64,000 bases of DNA from Desulfovibrio desulfuricans (GCF_024460775.1 NZ_JANFYZ010000008.1:1-64000); one strand, 5' to 3'. Positions 7,877 to 17,065 are shown, counted from the first letter of the stretch. The notes: a model not told the origin generated them from the sequence alone. Translations and numbers: made by a program.

Positions 7877-8209
7877 TTATGCGACAGTTCCCCATCCTGA
7901 GACAATAATACCCATACCCACCAGAGCCACAGCACCGCCCCAAATATCTGTGCTGGCCAGCGGTACACCATCTACAAGGCGCAGCCACAAGAGGGCTGTA
8001 ACCACGTATACGCAGCCATAGGCGGCGTATACTCTGCCACTGGCTGCGGGGTGCAGGGTCAGCAACCATGCAAACACCGCAAGGCTCAGGCAGGCGGGTA
8101 CCAGCAGCCAGACAGAACCGCCTTTGCGCAACCACAACCAGGGAAGGTAGCACCCCGTTATCTCCGCCAGAGCCGTTGCCACAAAAAGCGCGAACGTCTT
8201 GATCATCAT
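7877..8209 (-). CDS. YnfA/UPF0060-family small membrane protein
   Basis: A 110-residue protein of four hydrophobic helices with the family's N-terminal Ala-Leu-Ala-Glu-Ile-x-Gly-Cys-Tyr and the Gly-Arg-Val-Tyr-Ala-Ala-Tyr-Gly motif. These proteins resemble small multidrug-resistance transporters; a transport role is suspected but substrates are unclear. It is convergent with the PII gene and shares the terminator between them. Confidence 0.88.
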   Translation of the reverse strand: MMIKTFALFVATALAEITGCYLPWLWLRKGGSVWLLVPACLSLAVFAWLLTLHPAASGRVYAAYGCVYVVTALLWLRLVDGVPLASTDIWGGAVALVGMGIIVSGWGTVA

Positions 8210-8440
8210 GTACTATTCCTGTGGTGGTCGCGCGGTGGAATGCACCGCAATGCGATTTTGAGTACTTCGCTTAATGCCAATATTCCGGTAATCACTGTAA
8301 ATCTGGGAAGTATCTTCTGCGAAGCAAAATAGCAAATACCCGCACCAATGTTTGCACAACAACACAACGGGCAGTGCTGCCCCACACGCTCACGCAAGGC
8401 TGGGCTTTTGGGGAGAAAGGGATAACTTTGGCTTTTGCGG

Positions 8441-8485
8441 AAAAAACATTTTGGCCCGGCGGCATCTGTGGTATGCCGCCGGGCC
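8441..8485 (-). terminator. Leftward terminator with no assigned gene
   Basis: A 13-bp GC-rich stem (8453-8465 with 8473-8485). On the minus strand it is followed by four A, TG and six T (8441-8446). It cannot belong to fliW, which has its own terminator at 8884-8915, so it implies a separate minus-strand transcript. Confidence 0.55.
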
Positions 8486-8691
8486 AACATTGTCCTGTTT
8501 ACCGCTCCGCCAGGCGAGGAGAGAGCGGCACGGACGCAGAGGCAGGCAAAACAGTTCCGTTAAGGGGTACGGATTCGCAGAAGGGGTCTGCGGATTTTGC
8601 CGAGGGTTGCCATCTGTAATTTTTACGGCCAGTTATGAGGCAGATCAATTAACGCTTTCAAAACAGACTAGTTCTTTGCTTGACTGTTTGT
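8441..8691 (-). ncRNA. Candidate small RNA (about 250 nt)
   Basis: A possible promoter on the minus strand (-35-like at 8721-8726, -10-like TAGATT at 8698-8703, 17-base spacing) would start a transcript near 8691 that ends at the orphan terminator. The 5' part can fold: AAACAG pairs with CTGTTT around a 20-base loop. There is no ORF and no recognised RNA family. The promoter match is modest. Confidence 0.22.
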
Positions 8692-8883
8692 GCGCTCAAT
8701 CTAGCACCATGTTAAACCGCATGCAAGTTATTTATTTCACCACCACTGCTTTTTTCCACTAACAATTTCATCGCGATAGCGCAACACCAAACTCTTTAAA
8801 TACACAATGTTACAAAATTATTTCGCATGGCAGAAGGCAAAGTCTGTGAACAAAGGCCAGCGCGCGCCAACCGAGTTCCACAC

Positions 8884-8915
8884 GAAAAAACCCGGCTGTT
8901 TCACAACAGCCGGGT
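8884..8915 (-). terminator. Terminator of the flagellar/csrA operon
   Basis: An 11-bp stem (8890-8900 with 8905-8915) with a T run on the minus strand, 25 bases past the fliW stop. Confidence 0.85.
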
Positions 8916-8940
8916 CAACGTGGCATAAAAAAGCAGCGCG

Positions 8941-9477
8941 TTATTCCGTGGGGGTGGCCTTGGCGCAGCAACATTCCTGCGGGTTGGCACCATCAGCAGG
9001 CGTAGTTCCTGCATCCTGTGTTTCTTCCACAGGTTTGAGCGAGTGCAGGTTCACCTGCTGCAATCCTTCGCCGCACTGCGGCACCTGCAAACCCACGCGG
9101 GCCTCATAGTTGATGACAATGGGGCCGGTGAGATTAAGCGCGGCCTGCTCGGGCGCGCCCGCAGGAATGGAAACCGTCACCAGCACGGCTGCCTGCTCAA
9201 GGCTCTCGATATGGAGCAACTGCCTTTCGGCATCTCCCACCTGGGGTGCGTAGGATTTGTCAAAAAAGCTGTATGGATCGGCCACCAGCAGGCCCACTAC
9301 CGGGGTATTCACGCTTTGCAAAATAAGCAAGGGCGCTTCAGGTCGGATCTGAAGCAGGATAAAATCCCGTTCGTTTTCAAACCCGGCCAGCCCACGGGGA
9401 AAGTGCACAACCTTATCCGTATCGATACAACGGCGTCCAAGACGGGTGTCGATTTCTATTTCTTTGTTTCGTGCCAT
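8941..9477 (-). CDS. fliW: Flagellar assembly factor FliW
   Basis: A 178-residue protein with the FliW beginning (Asp-Thr-Arg-Leu-Gly), Phe-Pro-x-Gly-Leu-Ala-Gly-Phe near 27-34, and the central Val-Ala-Asp-Pro-Tyr. FliW binds CsrA and is displaced by free flagellin, so it links flagellin secretion to flagellin translation. It overlaps csrA by 22 bases, the classic pairing. The last about 25 residues, rich in Cys, Ala, Thr and Pro, extend beyond the usual family length of about 150 residues. Confidence 0.93.
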   Translation of the reverse strand: MARNKEIEIDTRLGRRCIDTDKVVHFPRGLAGFENERDFILLQIRPEAPLLILQSVNTPVVGLLVADPYSFFDKSYAPQVGDAERQLLHIESLEQAAVLVTVSIPAGAPEQAALNLTGPIVINYEARVGLQVPQCGEGLQQVNLHSLKPVEETQDAGTTPADGANPQECCCAKATPTE

Positions 9478-9692
9478 AGTTCAGCAGCCACCATGAGGTC
9501 GTTATTACTGGTTTCAAGGGCGCGCCGGTTTTCCTCAACAACCCGCTTGTACACTTCTTCGCGGTATATCGTGGTGTCATCGGGTACTTCCAGGCCCAGT
9601 TTGACCTGTTTACCCTGCATGCCCAGGATAGTTATGCGTATATTCTCGCCCAGATATAGGCTTTCTCCTGGGCGTCGCGTCAATATGAGCAT
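9456..9692 (-). CDS. csrA: Carbon storage / translation regulator CsrA
   Basis: A 78-residue protein starting Met-Leu-Ile-Leu-Thr-Arg-Arg with the Arg-Glu-Glu-Val-Tyr segment near 44-48 that carries the RNA-contact arginine. It dimerises and binds GGA motifs in mRNA leaders, blocking flagellin translation unless FliW holds it. It follows flgL after 95 bases with two hairpins, and overlaps fliW. Confidence 0.95.
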   Translation of the reverse strand: MLILTRRPGESLYLGENIRITILGMQGKQVKLGLEVPDDTTIYREEVYKRVVEENRRALETSNNDLMVAAELWHETKK

Positions 9693-9776
9693 AGGTGCTT
9701 CCGTTAATTATATCGTTGCATGAACCGCTCCCGGGCAGCGCTTATTTCTGCCCGGCATCAGGCGGCAAAATCCGCC
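9680..9776 (-). promoter_or_regulatory. Two hairpins and GGA motifs in the csrA leader
   Basis: On the minus strand, stems 9772-9776/9761-9765 and 9748-9755/9731-9738 lie between flgL and csrA. One GGA sits at the edge of the first loop; another is in the ribosome-binding site about 10 bases before the ATG. CsrA often represses itself through paired GGA sites, so self-control is plausible. Confidence 0.35.
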
Positions 9777-9787
9777 GCTACTCGGCA

Positions 9788-11317
9788 TCAGAGATAACTG
9801 GCCAGGCTCATCTGCATTATCTTTGAAGAAGACTGAAGCACTGTCTGATACGTCAACTGTTGCCGGGTCAGCTTTGTCAGCAACTCGGTCAGGTCTACGT
9901 CTTCAGTATAGCTCAATCGTTCCTGCTGGTCTAGCTTTTGAAAGCTGAGCACATCGCTGGCAGTTGACACCCGGTTTTCAAGCCCGCCAATGCGGGCTGT
10001 CTGGGTGAGCACATTCTGCTGCACAGTGGCAATTTTTGCGAGCGTCTGCTGGCAGCCTTCCTGATTGTTATTTTCGCAATAACTGATGAATTCGCCCACC
10101 ATATCAAACAGGTTTGTCGAACCCGGCAGGGCTGGCTTGCCTTCGTAGTATCCGCCAAAGATATCCTTGCCCACGTTGTTTACCGAAATATACGAACCCT
10201 TCATTATTTCAAGATTCAGATCGGCGCGGTCAGGGTGCACAAGAATCTGCGTGCCAGCGTTTACTGTGTTGCCAGCTACCGTTGTGGCATCCATATCCAC
10301 ATATCCGCTTGGCACGAGCAGGCGAAGCTTGTTTGAACCATCCGTGGTGGCAGTTGCCGCTACCCAGGTTGATCCGCTGTCCGTGCTGTACGAATAGTTG
10401 ACCGTGCTGCCCGTCAGGGAAAGGTTGGCGTTGTTGTCCATACGCAACAGCACGTTGCCGCCAAAAGATCCGGCGGCGGATGTCGTCAGATTGGCGGGGC
10501 CGCCCATAACAGTCATTGTCGGCGGCGGATCATTGTCGTCACCCTGATAGACGGCCGTAGGACGGATGTACACCAGCGTACCGTTCTTTGATCCAGCCCC
10601 AGCGCTTATATCAGCTGCAGTAACTGCCATATCGTTCTTCATGGTGACGGTTACACCGTTGGCAGTCAGTGTTCTGCCAGCCGTGGTGCCCGTGCTCCAG
10701 GTGGTGCCGCCATCGTTGGACCAGCGAAAAGTCTGCGGCCCTCCATCAAGCGTCCCGGTGCTGGTAAACTGAATCATCATGGATTTGCTGGACGCGCCCT
10801 GAATCGTGTAGTCCCCGGCCTGAATGGCCGTATCCCAGTTGGTGTCGGCACTGGTCAGGGCCAACCCCTCCTCAAAGGCGTTGCGGTCATAGCGCTGACC
10901 GGCAAAAATGCTGTTGCCCTCATACTGGGTGTTGGAGAGGTTGAGCATCTCGCCAAAAATCTGCCGGGCCTGATCCGCAATCTGTTTGCGGTTCTCTGCC
11001 GAATAGGTACCAGTCGAGGCTTGTTCAGCCAGAGCCTTGAGGCTTGTCAGAGAGTTGCTCAGCTGTGTGCCAAGCACGTTGTCGGCCAGCGACAACCAGC
11101 CCTTGGCCGTATCCACATTGCTCTGATACTGGGTAGTGGCGCTGATGTCGTTGCGGGTCACCAGCACGCGGTATGTGCCAGCAGGATCATCCGATGGCCT
11201 GTTGATCTTTTTTTGCGAAGAGCCTTGCTCGTTGCTTTCCATGTAGGCAGCCAGACTTTTCTGCATCTGGCTCGTCATTTTGTCATACATGGTGTTTTGC
11301 GTAACGCGTATAGCCAT
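9788..11317 (-). CDS. flgL: Flagellar hook-filament junction protein FlgL (FlgL/HAP3)
   Basis: A 509-residue protein with flagellin-type N-terminal (about 1-140) and C-terminal (about 410-509) coiled-coil regions, and a long beta-rich middle. At 200-207 and 311-318 the middle contains two Ser-x-Asp-x-Gly-x-x-Trp motifs (Asp boxes), unusual for FlgL, which is about 300 residues in enteric bacteria. It starts 9 bases after flgK. Confidence 0.93.
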   Translation of the reverse strand: MAIRVTQNTMYDKMTSQMQKSLAAYMESNEQGSSQKKINRPSDDPAGTYRVLVTRNDISATTQYQSNVDTAKGWLSLADNVLGTQLSNSLTSLKALAEQASTGTYSAENRKQIADQARQIFGEMLNLSNTQYEGNSIFAGQRYDRNAFEEGLALTSADTNWDTAIQAGDYTIQGASSKSMMIQFTSTGTLDGGPQTFRWSNDGGTTWSTGTTAGRTLTANGVTVTMKNDMAVTAADISAGAGSKNGTLVYIRPTAVYQGDDNDPPPTMTVMGGPANLTTSAAGSFGGNVLLRMDNNANLSLTGSTVNYSYSTDSGSTWVAATATTDGSNKLRLLVPSGYVDMDATTVAGNTVNAGTQILVHPDRADLNLEIMKGSYISVNNVGKDIFGGYYEGKPALPGSTNLFDMVGEFISYCENNNQEGCQQTLAKIATVQQNVLTQTARIGGLENRVSTASDVLSFQKLDQQERLSYTEDVDLTELLTKLTRQQLTYQTVLQSSSKIMQMSLASYL

Positions 11318-11326
11318 GTCAGGCTC

Positions 11327-13441
11327 CTATTGCTTAAGCCCAAGGAGGGTTTGCAGCATCTGGTCGGCGGTGGTTATCAATTTTGCCGCTGCCGTGTAGG
11401 AGTGCTGGTATTTGATCAGGTTGGCCATTTCTTCATCAAGGTTAACGCCAGAAGCAGAGCTTACCTGCTCGGAAAGGTCGCTGGTGAGTGCCTTGTGGTA
11501 TTCCGAATTTGTTTTGGCAAAGCGGGTATCCGCACCCACTGTCGTAACCAGGCTAGCGTAGTACTGACCGATGGTCTGGTTGCTGGTGGTCTTCCACGCG
11601 GTTGAAATGGTCACGTTGGTGCTGGCCAGTTTGCCAATAGCTGTGGCCGTGGCGTTGTCGCCCTTATTTATCTGCTGCTGGCCGTTGACCTGCCCGGCGG
11701 CAATGTAGTTCTCATTGTCGTGCAACTGTCTGCTTGTGGCTATGTCGCTGGCAGTGGTGCCGGTAAAAAACGTATTCACGCCAAGGGCGGCCATCATGCC
11801 CGTGCTGTCAGTGCCCAGCGCAAACTGCAGGTTACTGCCCGCTGCAGTGTTGAGTACAAGCTTGCCGTCCTGGATGGTGGCTGTAAGCTCGCCGGGGAAC
11901 GAAGAATTAATGGCGGAAACAACATCATCCAGCGAGTGCTTGCTGGGATCAAAGTTCGGCGTTCCGGGGGTAATGGCGCTGAAGTCAAGCTGACCCGACG
12001 AAACATAGTCGCCCGAAGTTTTGTTGTAAAAATAAAAATTGACGTTGCCGGCCTGGAGCCTGCTGGACTCCGGCAGCACGGCCTGGGCTGAGCCCAGAGG
12101 CACCGTTGTGTTGGAAACGCCCTGTTGCCCCTGTGCAAAATCGAACAGAGAGGTACCAGCACCCTGGCTGTGGATGCGGTTCACTTCCCAGATAAGCGAC
12201 TTGGCGGTGGCATCCAGTTCATCCATATACCGGCCGCAGTTGTCGTCTCGAATATTGAAATAGGTGGTCAGCTTGCCGCCAGACACGCGACCGGCGGTGT
12301 CCGTTCCGTCAAAGCCCACCTGAGGCGTCACGTTTTGCGGGCCGCGCGTGGGTTCAATCCAGTAAAGCCCGGTCTTGGGTATTATGTCGAACTTGTCGCC
12401 AACGGTAAAATTACTGGTAGAATCGAAGGATATCTTCAGATTCTTCACCTGCACGGGATCGGTGGATGTGCCTGTGGAGCTTATTTCGTAGTGCTGTTCA
12501 TTGCCGTTCTCGTCACGCAGCCAGGTTTTGCCGCCGTCCAGAGAAACGCGGAACGTGGGGTTGCCAGCAGTGCCCGCAGGGCCAGCATTTCCCCCGGAAA
12601 CGATATCTATCGTATATTCGTGGCTGTCGGAGCCGTCATACTGGATACTGCCAGTATAAGGCGAGCCTACAGAAAGCCGATTTTCCGCGCGCGGTTCACG
12701 AATCTCTAAATCATTGGTGTTGACACCCTGCACCAGAGGCTGACCGGTGGTGAGCGCCACCGTAAAATTGCCGCCCCCAGAGTCCATGGTCTTCACATCG
12801 ACATAGGTTGCCATTTCACGCACCAGCTGGTCGCGCTGGTCAAGCAGATCATTGGGATTGCTTACCCCATCAATGGTCGTGGCATTGATCTGCTTGTTAA
12901 GAGAAGCAATGCTCTTGGCAAGCTCATTGACGCGGCTGACGCTCTGATTGATGGAAACATCCATCTGGCTTTGCAGCGCCTTGACCGATGTGGCTGTATT
13001 GCCCAACATGTCGCAAAGGTTGTCGGCATATGAAAGCAGATCTTCGCGCGAGGCGGTGTCGCCAGGGCGCTGCGCAAGCTTCTGCCATGCCGTAAAAAAT
13101 GCGTTCATGGAAGAGCTTATGCCCGCCCGATTGGATTCGTTGAAAAGGCTTTCCAACGTCCCCATGATGTTTTCCTGCTCTTCCCAGCGGGCAGAATTGG
13201 TGGACTGGCGCACATAGGAGCTTTCAAGAAAAGAGTTGAAATATCGCAATACCTGCTGCGCATTAACCCCCAGACCTTCACCGCCAGGTTTGGCGACAAG
13301 GGTGCCCGCGTCGCGCTGATCCACATAGCGCCGGGTGTAGCCTTCGGTATCGGCATTGGCGATATTGCTGCCAGTGACCGATATCCAGGCTTGGGCGGCG
13401 TTGAGGGCAGTTTTGCCCACATTCATAAGACCGCTGAGCAT
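11327..13441 (-). CDS. flgK: Flagellar hook-associated protein FlgK (HAP1)
   Basis: A 704-residue protein with the rod/hook N-terminal motif (Ala-x-x-Trp-Ile-Ser-Val-Thr-Gly-x-Asn-Ile-Ala-Asn, 17-29) and a matching C-terminal helix ending in Leu-Leu-Gly-Leu. It forms the first junction zone between hook and filament. It is longer than the enteric protein (about 550) because of extra beta-rich domains; one carries an Asp-box motif at 300-307, like those in FlgL. It starts 2 bases after flgN. Confidence 0.95.
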   Translation of the reverse strand: MLSGLMNVGKTALNAAQAWISVTGSNIANADTEGYTRRYVDQRDAGTLVAKPGGEGLGVNAQQVLRYFNSFLESSYVRQSTNSARWEEQENIMGTLESLFNESNRAGISSSMNAFFTAWQKLAQRPGDTASREDLLSYADNLCDMLGNTATSVKALQSQMDVSINQSVSRVNELAKSIASLNKQINATTIDGVSNPNDLLDQRDQLVREMATYVDVKTMDSGGGNFTVALTTGQPLVQGVNTNDLEIREPRAENRLSVGSPYTGSIQYDGSDSHEYTIDIVSGGNAGPAGTAGNPTFRVSLDGGKTWLRDENGNEQHYEISSTGTSTDPVQVKNLKISFDSTSNFTVGDKFDIIPKTGLYWIEPTRGPQNVTPQVGFDGTDTAGRVSGGKLTTYFNIRDDNCGRYMDELDATAKSLIWEVNRIHSQGAGTSLFDFAQGQQGVSNTTVPLGSAQAVLPESSRLQAGNVNFYFYNKTSGDYVSSGQLDFSAITPGTPNFDPSKHSLDDVVSAINSSFPGELTATIQDGKLVLNTAAGSNLQFALGTDSTGMMAALGVNTFFTGTTASDIATSRQLHDNENYIAAGQVNGQQQINKGDNATATAIGKLASTNVTISTAWKTTSNQTIGQYYASLVTTVGADTRFAKTNSEYHKALTSDLSEQVSSASGVNLDEEMANLIKYQHSYTAAAKLITTADQMLQTLLGLKQ

Positions 13442-13443
13442 GA

Positions 13444-13911
13444 CTACAGCCTCCCGGAGATCAACGCGGCCTGCGTCTGCCGCTGGGCACTCATGCCCCC
13501 ACGGCGACCATAGGTTTCCGCCTTTGGCGGCATGGCCTGACTTGTGAGCGCCTGAAGTGCGCGGCTGCTCTGATCAAGCAGAGCCAGGGAAAGGTTGGTG
13601 TTGCGCGAGGCCTGGCGAGCAACAGACTGCTCCGTCGTATCTATCCGCTGCAGGATTTCCCGCAGGGCCGCGCCCATGTCGTCTGGCAGCGCCGTGGCGT
13701 ATTCCATGGCCCGCATGCCGCCCAGACCTCTGATGACAGAAGTTTTTTCCACGGCCAGCTGACGGATCAGCTCCTGTATGGAGAACTCAAGAGACACCAC
13801 GGCATCAGTATCGCGATCAAGAAGGCAGGTATATTCTTCCTCAAGAAGGTCGCGCAGCAGGCAAAGAGCCTTGTCCTGACGCGAAAGCGATTCGTAAATG
13901 GCGTTGTGCAT
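13444..13911 (-). CDS. flgN: FlgN-type flagellar export chaperone
   Basis: A 155-residue helical protein just ahead of flgK. Long amphipathic helices, the Leu-x-x-Leu-Leu-x-x-Glu region near 14-22 and its position fit FlgN, which guards FlgK and FlgL before export. A GGGAGG site precedes the ATG at 13911, so I reject the longer reading from 13995. A sigma-54-like promoter lies about 90 bases upstream. Confidence 0.82.
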   Translation of the reverse strand: MHNAIYESLSRQDKALCLLRDLLEEEYTCLLDRDTDAVVSLEFSIQELIRQLAVEKTSVIRGLGGMRAMEYATALPDDMGAALREILQRIDTTEQSVARQASRNTNLSLALLDQSSRALQALTSQAMPPKAETYGRRGGMSAQRQTQAALISGRL

Positions 13912-14000
13912 GTGAACCTCCCGAGGGCCATTGATTTCAGCCGTAGTCAGGATATTGCCCGACAGAAAAAGGCAGAAACTGCCGCCCCGGCACAATTAAA

Positions 14001-14016
14001 GCAAAATCCGTGCCTG
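14001..14016 (-). promoter_or_regulatory. Sigma-54 promoter of flgN-flgK-flgL-csrA-fliW
   Basis: On the minus strand AGGCACG-N4-TTGCT has GG (14013-14014) and GC (14001-14002) exactly 10 bases apart. Only the base before GG departs from consensus. It lies in the 235-base gap between flgJ and flgN and would give a leader of about 80 bases. Confidence 0.78.
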
Positions 14017-14146
14017 AAAATACTTCCGGCGCAGGCATACAGAGCGGTTAAACGAGAGATTGATCATGAGAAGCTGCCAAGCGCCGTAGAAGCGTACGGC
14101 ATCGTCAGTTCAGCCCCCGCCGGAGCAATCCCACAATAAATATTAG

Positions 14147-15724
14147 TTAGGGTTTGCCGTACACGTCCGTAGCTGTCAGCGGCGGAATACCCGAGGCTGC
14201 CGCCCCCTTGGCTGCTCCGCCCTGACCGCCCTGGCGCACGAATATCTGCCCGCCCGTCAGCGGCACGGGACTGGTCACGCCTTGAGCAGATGCGGGCGAA
14301 GCCACTGGGGCAACACCGGGGCTTACAGGCTGATTGGGAGCCTGAACGCCGGGGCTTGCGGGCTGGCTTGCTGCCAGAACTGCGGGCTGACCCGCCGGGC
14401 CCATGGGCAGGGTGCTTACCTGGGCTGCGGGCTGTGCGCCCTGGGCAGGAGCCTGTTGCTGCATGCCTGCGCCCTGCGCCTGCTGGGCATGGTAGGCGGC
14501 AATACCGGCGCCTGCATTGCTGTTGGGGCCTGCGCCGTCAACATTGAGCGTACGGATCAATCCCTGCTTGCCCCCGCGCCCTGACGGCGGGATATTGGTA
14601 GTATAGCGAACTTTTTGCGGCTGCGGAGGCAGCACCTGACCAGCTTGAGCGTTTGAGCCGGGCTGCATATTCTGCCCCTGCATGGCCTGCCCCTGCATAG
14701 CCTGCTGATGCATGGCCGCCTGCATGGCTGACTGCATGCCTCCAGCGGAATTCAGGGACTGGGCATCCAGCACATTCCCCGTAAGCGGCGGAATACTCAT
14801 GCCAGACATATCCATCTGCACACCGCCCTGACCCCAATTCTGCCCGTCCGCCTGGCTGCCCACGGGGCCGCCAGCCTGCGCGGCGCGGCTCTGCGGCTGG
14901 GCAAGGCCCAACATCTGCTGCATGGGCGGGCGCACCGCATTGGGCCCCAGCTTGCTGCCCGCTTCAAACTGCGCCTTGCGGGCAAGGTTGAGGCCGGAAT
15001 TCATGTTGCCGACAACATTGGTGGTATGCACCACCCTGTGCCGCTCCGGCTGGGCCGAGGCCTGCATGGCCTGCTGGGCGAGACGCGCAGCTTCTTCTGG
15101 GTCCTGCCCTTCGGCCACGGCCTGTGCTCCGGTCAGCGTACGGGCCGCGGCGGAACCATTTTCCGCATGTCCGGCGTCCTGCATGGGGGCAACACCGCCG
15201 TACACGGATGCAGCAGCGCCTGATGTTCTGGACTTGTCCTTTGCAGCGTCCCTGCCGCTATCGTTGTGCGGGCTATCCGCATCCGGCGCAGGTGGAAGCA
15301 TGGGAGCCGCCGCAGGCGTAAAAGGCCGCTGAATGGCGGAAGCATCCGTTGCCGTGGCGCGGCTTGCAGATGTCAGACTGCGCGAAAGCTGGGCGTACAT
15401 CATGTCGGCCAGACCAATGCCGCCAGCCGATGTCATTTTTTTGGCCAGTTCCTGATCGTACATGCCCTGCCAGAACTGTTCTTCCTTGCCGTGCAGCAAG
15501 GTGGACTTGGGCAGGGTTTTGCGCATCTCTTCCCACATTTTCTGGATAAAGATGGACTCGAAGCCCTCGCAGGATTCGCGCAGCTTCTTTTCCTTTTGCG
15601 CAGGGTCAATATTTTTCCCGCCCAGGTTGCCAATGCCCGTCAGGCGCGACTGAACTTCCTTGCGGGCAACTTCGCCCGCTCCGGCTTCAGGAGGAATGAG
15701 AGCGGTTGACATGGGCGTGGTCAT
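14147..15724 (-). CDS. flgJ: FlgJ-type rod-binding protein with long low-complexity tail
   Basis: A 525-residue protein. Residues about 40-118 match the FlgJ rod-binding domain (Cys-Glu-Gly-Phe-Glu-Ser-x-Phe-Ile, later Tyr-Asp-Gln-Glu-Leu-Ala and Gly-Gly-Ile-Gly-Leu-Ala-Asp). The muramidase half of enteric FlgJ is absent. Instead about 400 residues rich in Ala, Gln, Gly and Pro follow, with short repeated motifs: Ile-Pro-Pro-Leu-Thr at 311-315 and 513-517, Thr-Thr-Asn at 234-236 and 375-377. It begins directly at the end of flgI. It probably helps rod assembly but cannot itself cut peptidoglycan. Confidence 0.85.
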   Translation of the reverse strand: MTTPMSTALIPPEAGAGEVARKEVQSRLTGIGNLGGKNIDPAQKEKKLRESCEGFESIFIQKMWEEMRKTLPKSTLLHGKEEQFWQGMYDQELAKKMTSAGGIGLADMMYAQLSRSLTSASRATATDASAIQRPFTPAAAPMLPPAPDADSPHNDSGRDAAKDKSRTSGAAASVYGGVAPMQDAGHAENGSAAARTLTGAQAVAEGQDPEEAARLAQQAMQASAQPERHRVVHTTNVVGNMNSGLNLARKAQFEAGSKLGPNAVRPPMQQMLGLAQPQSRAAQAGGPVGSQADGQNWGQGGVQMDMSGMSIPPLTGNVLDAQSLNSAGGMQSAMQAAMHQQAMQGQAMQGQNMQPGSNAQAGQVLPPQPQKVRYTTNIPPSGRGGKQGLIRTLNVDGAGPNSNAGAGIAAYHAQQAQGAGMQQQAPAQGAQPAAQVSTLPMGPAGQPAVLAASQPASPGVQAPNQPVSPGVAPVASPASAQGVTSPVPLTGGQIFVRQGGQGGAAKGAAASGIPPLTATDVYGKP

Positions 15725-16837
15725 TTAAATTACCTCCAGATCCGCGTGCAAGGAGCCCGAGGCCTGCATTGTCCGTAAAATGGATATGAGGTCGCGGGGG
15801 GTTGCGCCAATGGCGTTGAGGCCGTCCACCAGTTCCTGAAGGGTCGCGCCTTCCACCATCATAAGATGGCGGTTTTCTTCGCGCACGTTGGTTTCCGTCT
15901 GCGGCGTCACCACTGTCTGGCCTTGCGAGAAGGGGCCGGGCTGCGAAACCTGTTCGCTTTCCTGCACAGTGATTTGCAGGTTGCCGTGGGCTACGGCAGC
16001 GCGAGAGATGCGCACATCGCGCCCAAGCACAACGGTGCCTGTCTTTTCGTCCACCACCACCTTGGCGGAGGTGTCGGGGCTGACATCCAGATTTTCCACC
16101 GAGGCCATGAGCGGCACAAGGTTGTTGCGGTACTGGGGCGGCACGTCCATGGTCACGCTGGTGGCGTCCACAGCGCGGGCATAGCGCCCACCCATGGCCC
16201 CATTGAGGCGTTCTGCAATCTGCTGCGCTGTAGAGAAATCGCCCACGCGCAGATTGAGCGTGAGTTTGTCCTGCTGGTTGAACTCAAAGGGAATGCCCCG
16301 CTCCACAATGCCGCCGCCGGGGATGATGCCCACGGTGGCGATATTCTTTGTGGTGCTGGCAGCTTTGCCCGAGGCCGAAAAACCGCCCACGGTCAACGCG
16401 CCCTGAGCCAGGGTGTATATCTTGCCGTCCACGCCCTTGAGGGCCGTTTGCAGCAGCACCCCGCCCATGAGGGAGGTTGCGTCGCCCACGGAAGACACCG
16501 TCACGTCCAGCCTGGTGCCGGGCTTGGCCGACACCGGCATGCGCGCCGTTACCATGACCGAGGCCACGTTTTTGATTTTAAGTGCGGAGGCGTCCACGCC
16601 CACGCCCATCCTGTCCATCATGTTTTTCATGGAACTGAGCGTAAAGACGGAGTCCTTCTTGTCGCCGGTCCCGGCCAGGCCAACCACCAGCCCGTAACCA
16701 ATGAGCTGGTTGTCGCGCACGCCCGAAAACGTGGCTATGTCCTTGATGCGCACGGCATGCGCTGGCAAGGCCCAGCACACAAGCAGGGCGGCGGTGGTTA
16801 TCCAGAAGGCCGGATGGCGCAGTATTGTCAATTTCAT
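15725..16837 (-). CDS. flgI: Flagellar P-ring protein FlgI
   Basis: A 370-residue periplasmic protein with a signal peptide ending near Ala28, then Val-Arg-Ile-Lys-Asp-Ile-Ala and the Gly-Tyr-Gly-Leu-Val-Val-Gly-Leu-x-Gly-Thr-Gly-Asp motif. It forms the ring that guides the rod through peptidoglycan. AAGGAG precedes the ATG at 16837; an upstream in-frame start at 16999 would lack a signal peptide. A sigma-54-like element lies just upstream. FlgH and FlgA, usual neighbours, are not in the window. Confidence 0.95.
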   Translation of the reverse strand: MKLTILRHPAFWITTAALLVCWALPAHAVRIKDIATFSGVRDNQLIGYGLVVGLAGTGDKKDSVFTLSSMKNMMDRMGVGVDASALKIKNVASVMVTARMPVSAKPGTRLDVTVSSVGDATSLMGGVLLQTALKGVDGKIYTLAQGALTVGGFSASGKAASTTKNIATVGIIPGGGIVERGIPFEFNQQDKLTLNLRVGDFSTAQQIAERLNGAMGGRYARAVDATSVTMDVPPQYRNNLVPLMASVENLDVSPDTSAKVVVDEKTGTVVLGRDVRISRAAVAHGNLQITVQESEQVSQPGPFSQGQTVVTPQTETNVREENRHLMMVEGATLQELVDGLNAIGATPRDLISILRTMQASGSLHADLEVI

Positions 16838-16876
16838 GGCGCAGACTCCTTGCCGGAATACCGGCACACAGGGAAT

Positions 16877-16892
16877 TGCAGAAACCATGCCG
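16877..16892 (-). promoter_or_regulatory. Sigma-54-like promoter of flgI-flgJ
   Basis: On the minus strand CGGCATG-N4-CTGCA has GG (16890-16891) and GC (16878-16879) spaced by 10 bases. Transcription would start near 16867, 30 bases before flgI. The match is good but not perfect. Confidence 0.6.
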
Positions 16893-17002
16893 AACATGCT
16901 GACGCACTGCTGACCGCACCGGGCGGCCTGACCCTGAGCGCCTGCCCACACCTTTCCCGCCCCATACCCTGCCGCGAAACAGTTTCCCGCCTGCCCCATT
17001 CG

Positions 17003-17065
17003 CCCAATAAAAAAGAGCGGTCAGGGGTTCTGCTCCCTTACCGCTCTTTTCGAGTATTTATTGGG
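17003..17065 (-). terminator. Terminator after flgM
   Basis: An 11-bp stem (17011-17021 with 17040-17050), read on the minus strand with a T run beyond, plus an outer A/T-rich pairing. It separates flgM from flgI, so the two are separate transcripts. Confidence 0.75.

Larger units (their letters stand above)
8210..8889. other. Gene-poor 680-base stretch
   Basis: No ORF here has coding character. It holds a strong leftward terminator (8441-8485) and, between that and the fliW terminator, about 400 bases with no gene assigned. The right half (about 8640-8870) is AT-rich compared with the rest of the window. Confidence 0.6.

Noticed and set aside
8206-8762. Small ORFs in the gap between the YnfA-like gene and fliW
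   Set aside because: They cross the strong terminator stem at 8453-8485 on either strand and lack ribosome sites.
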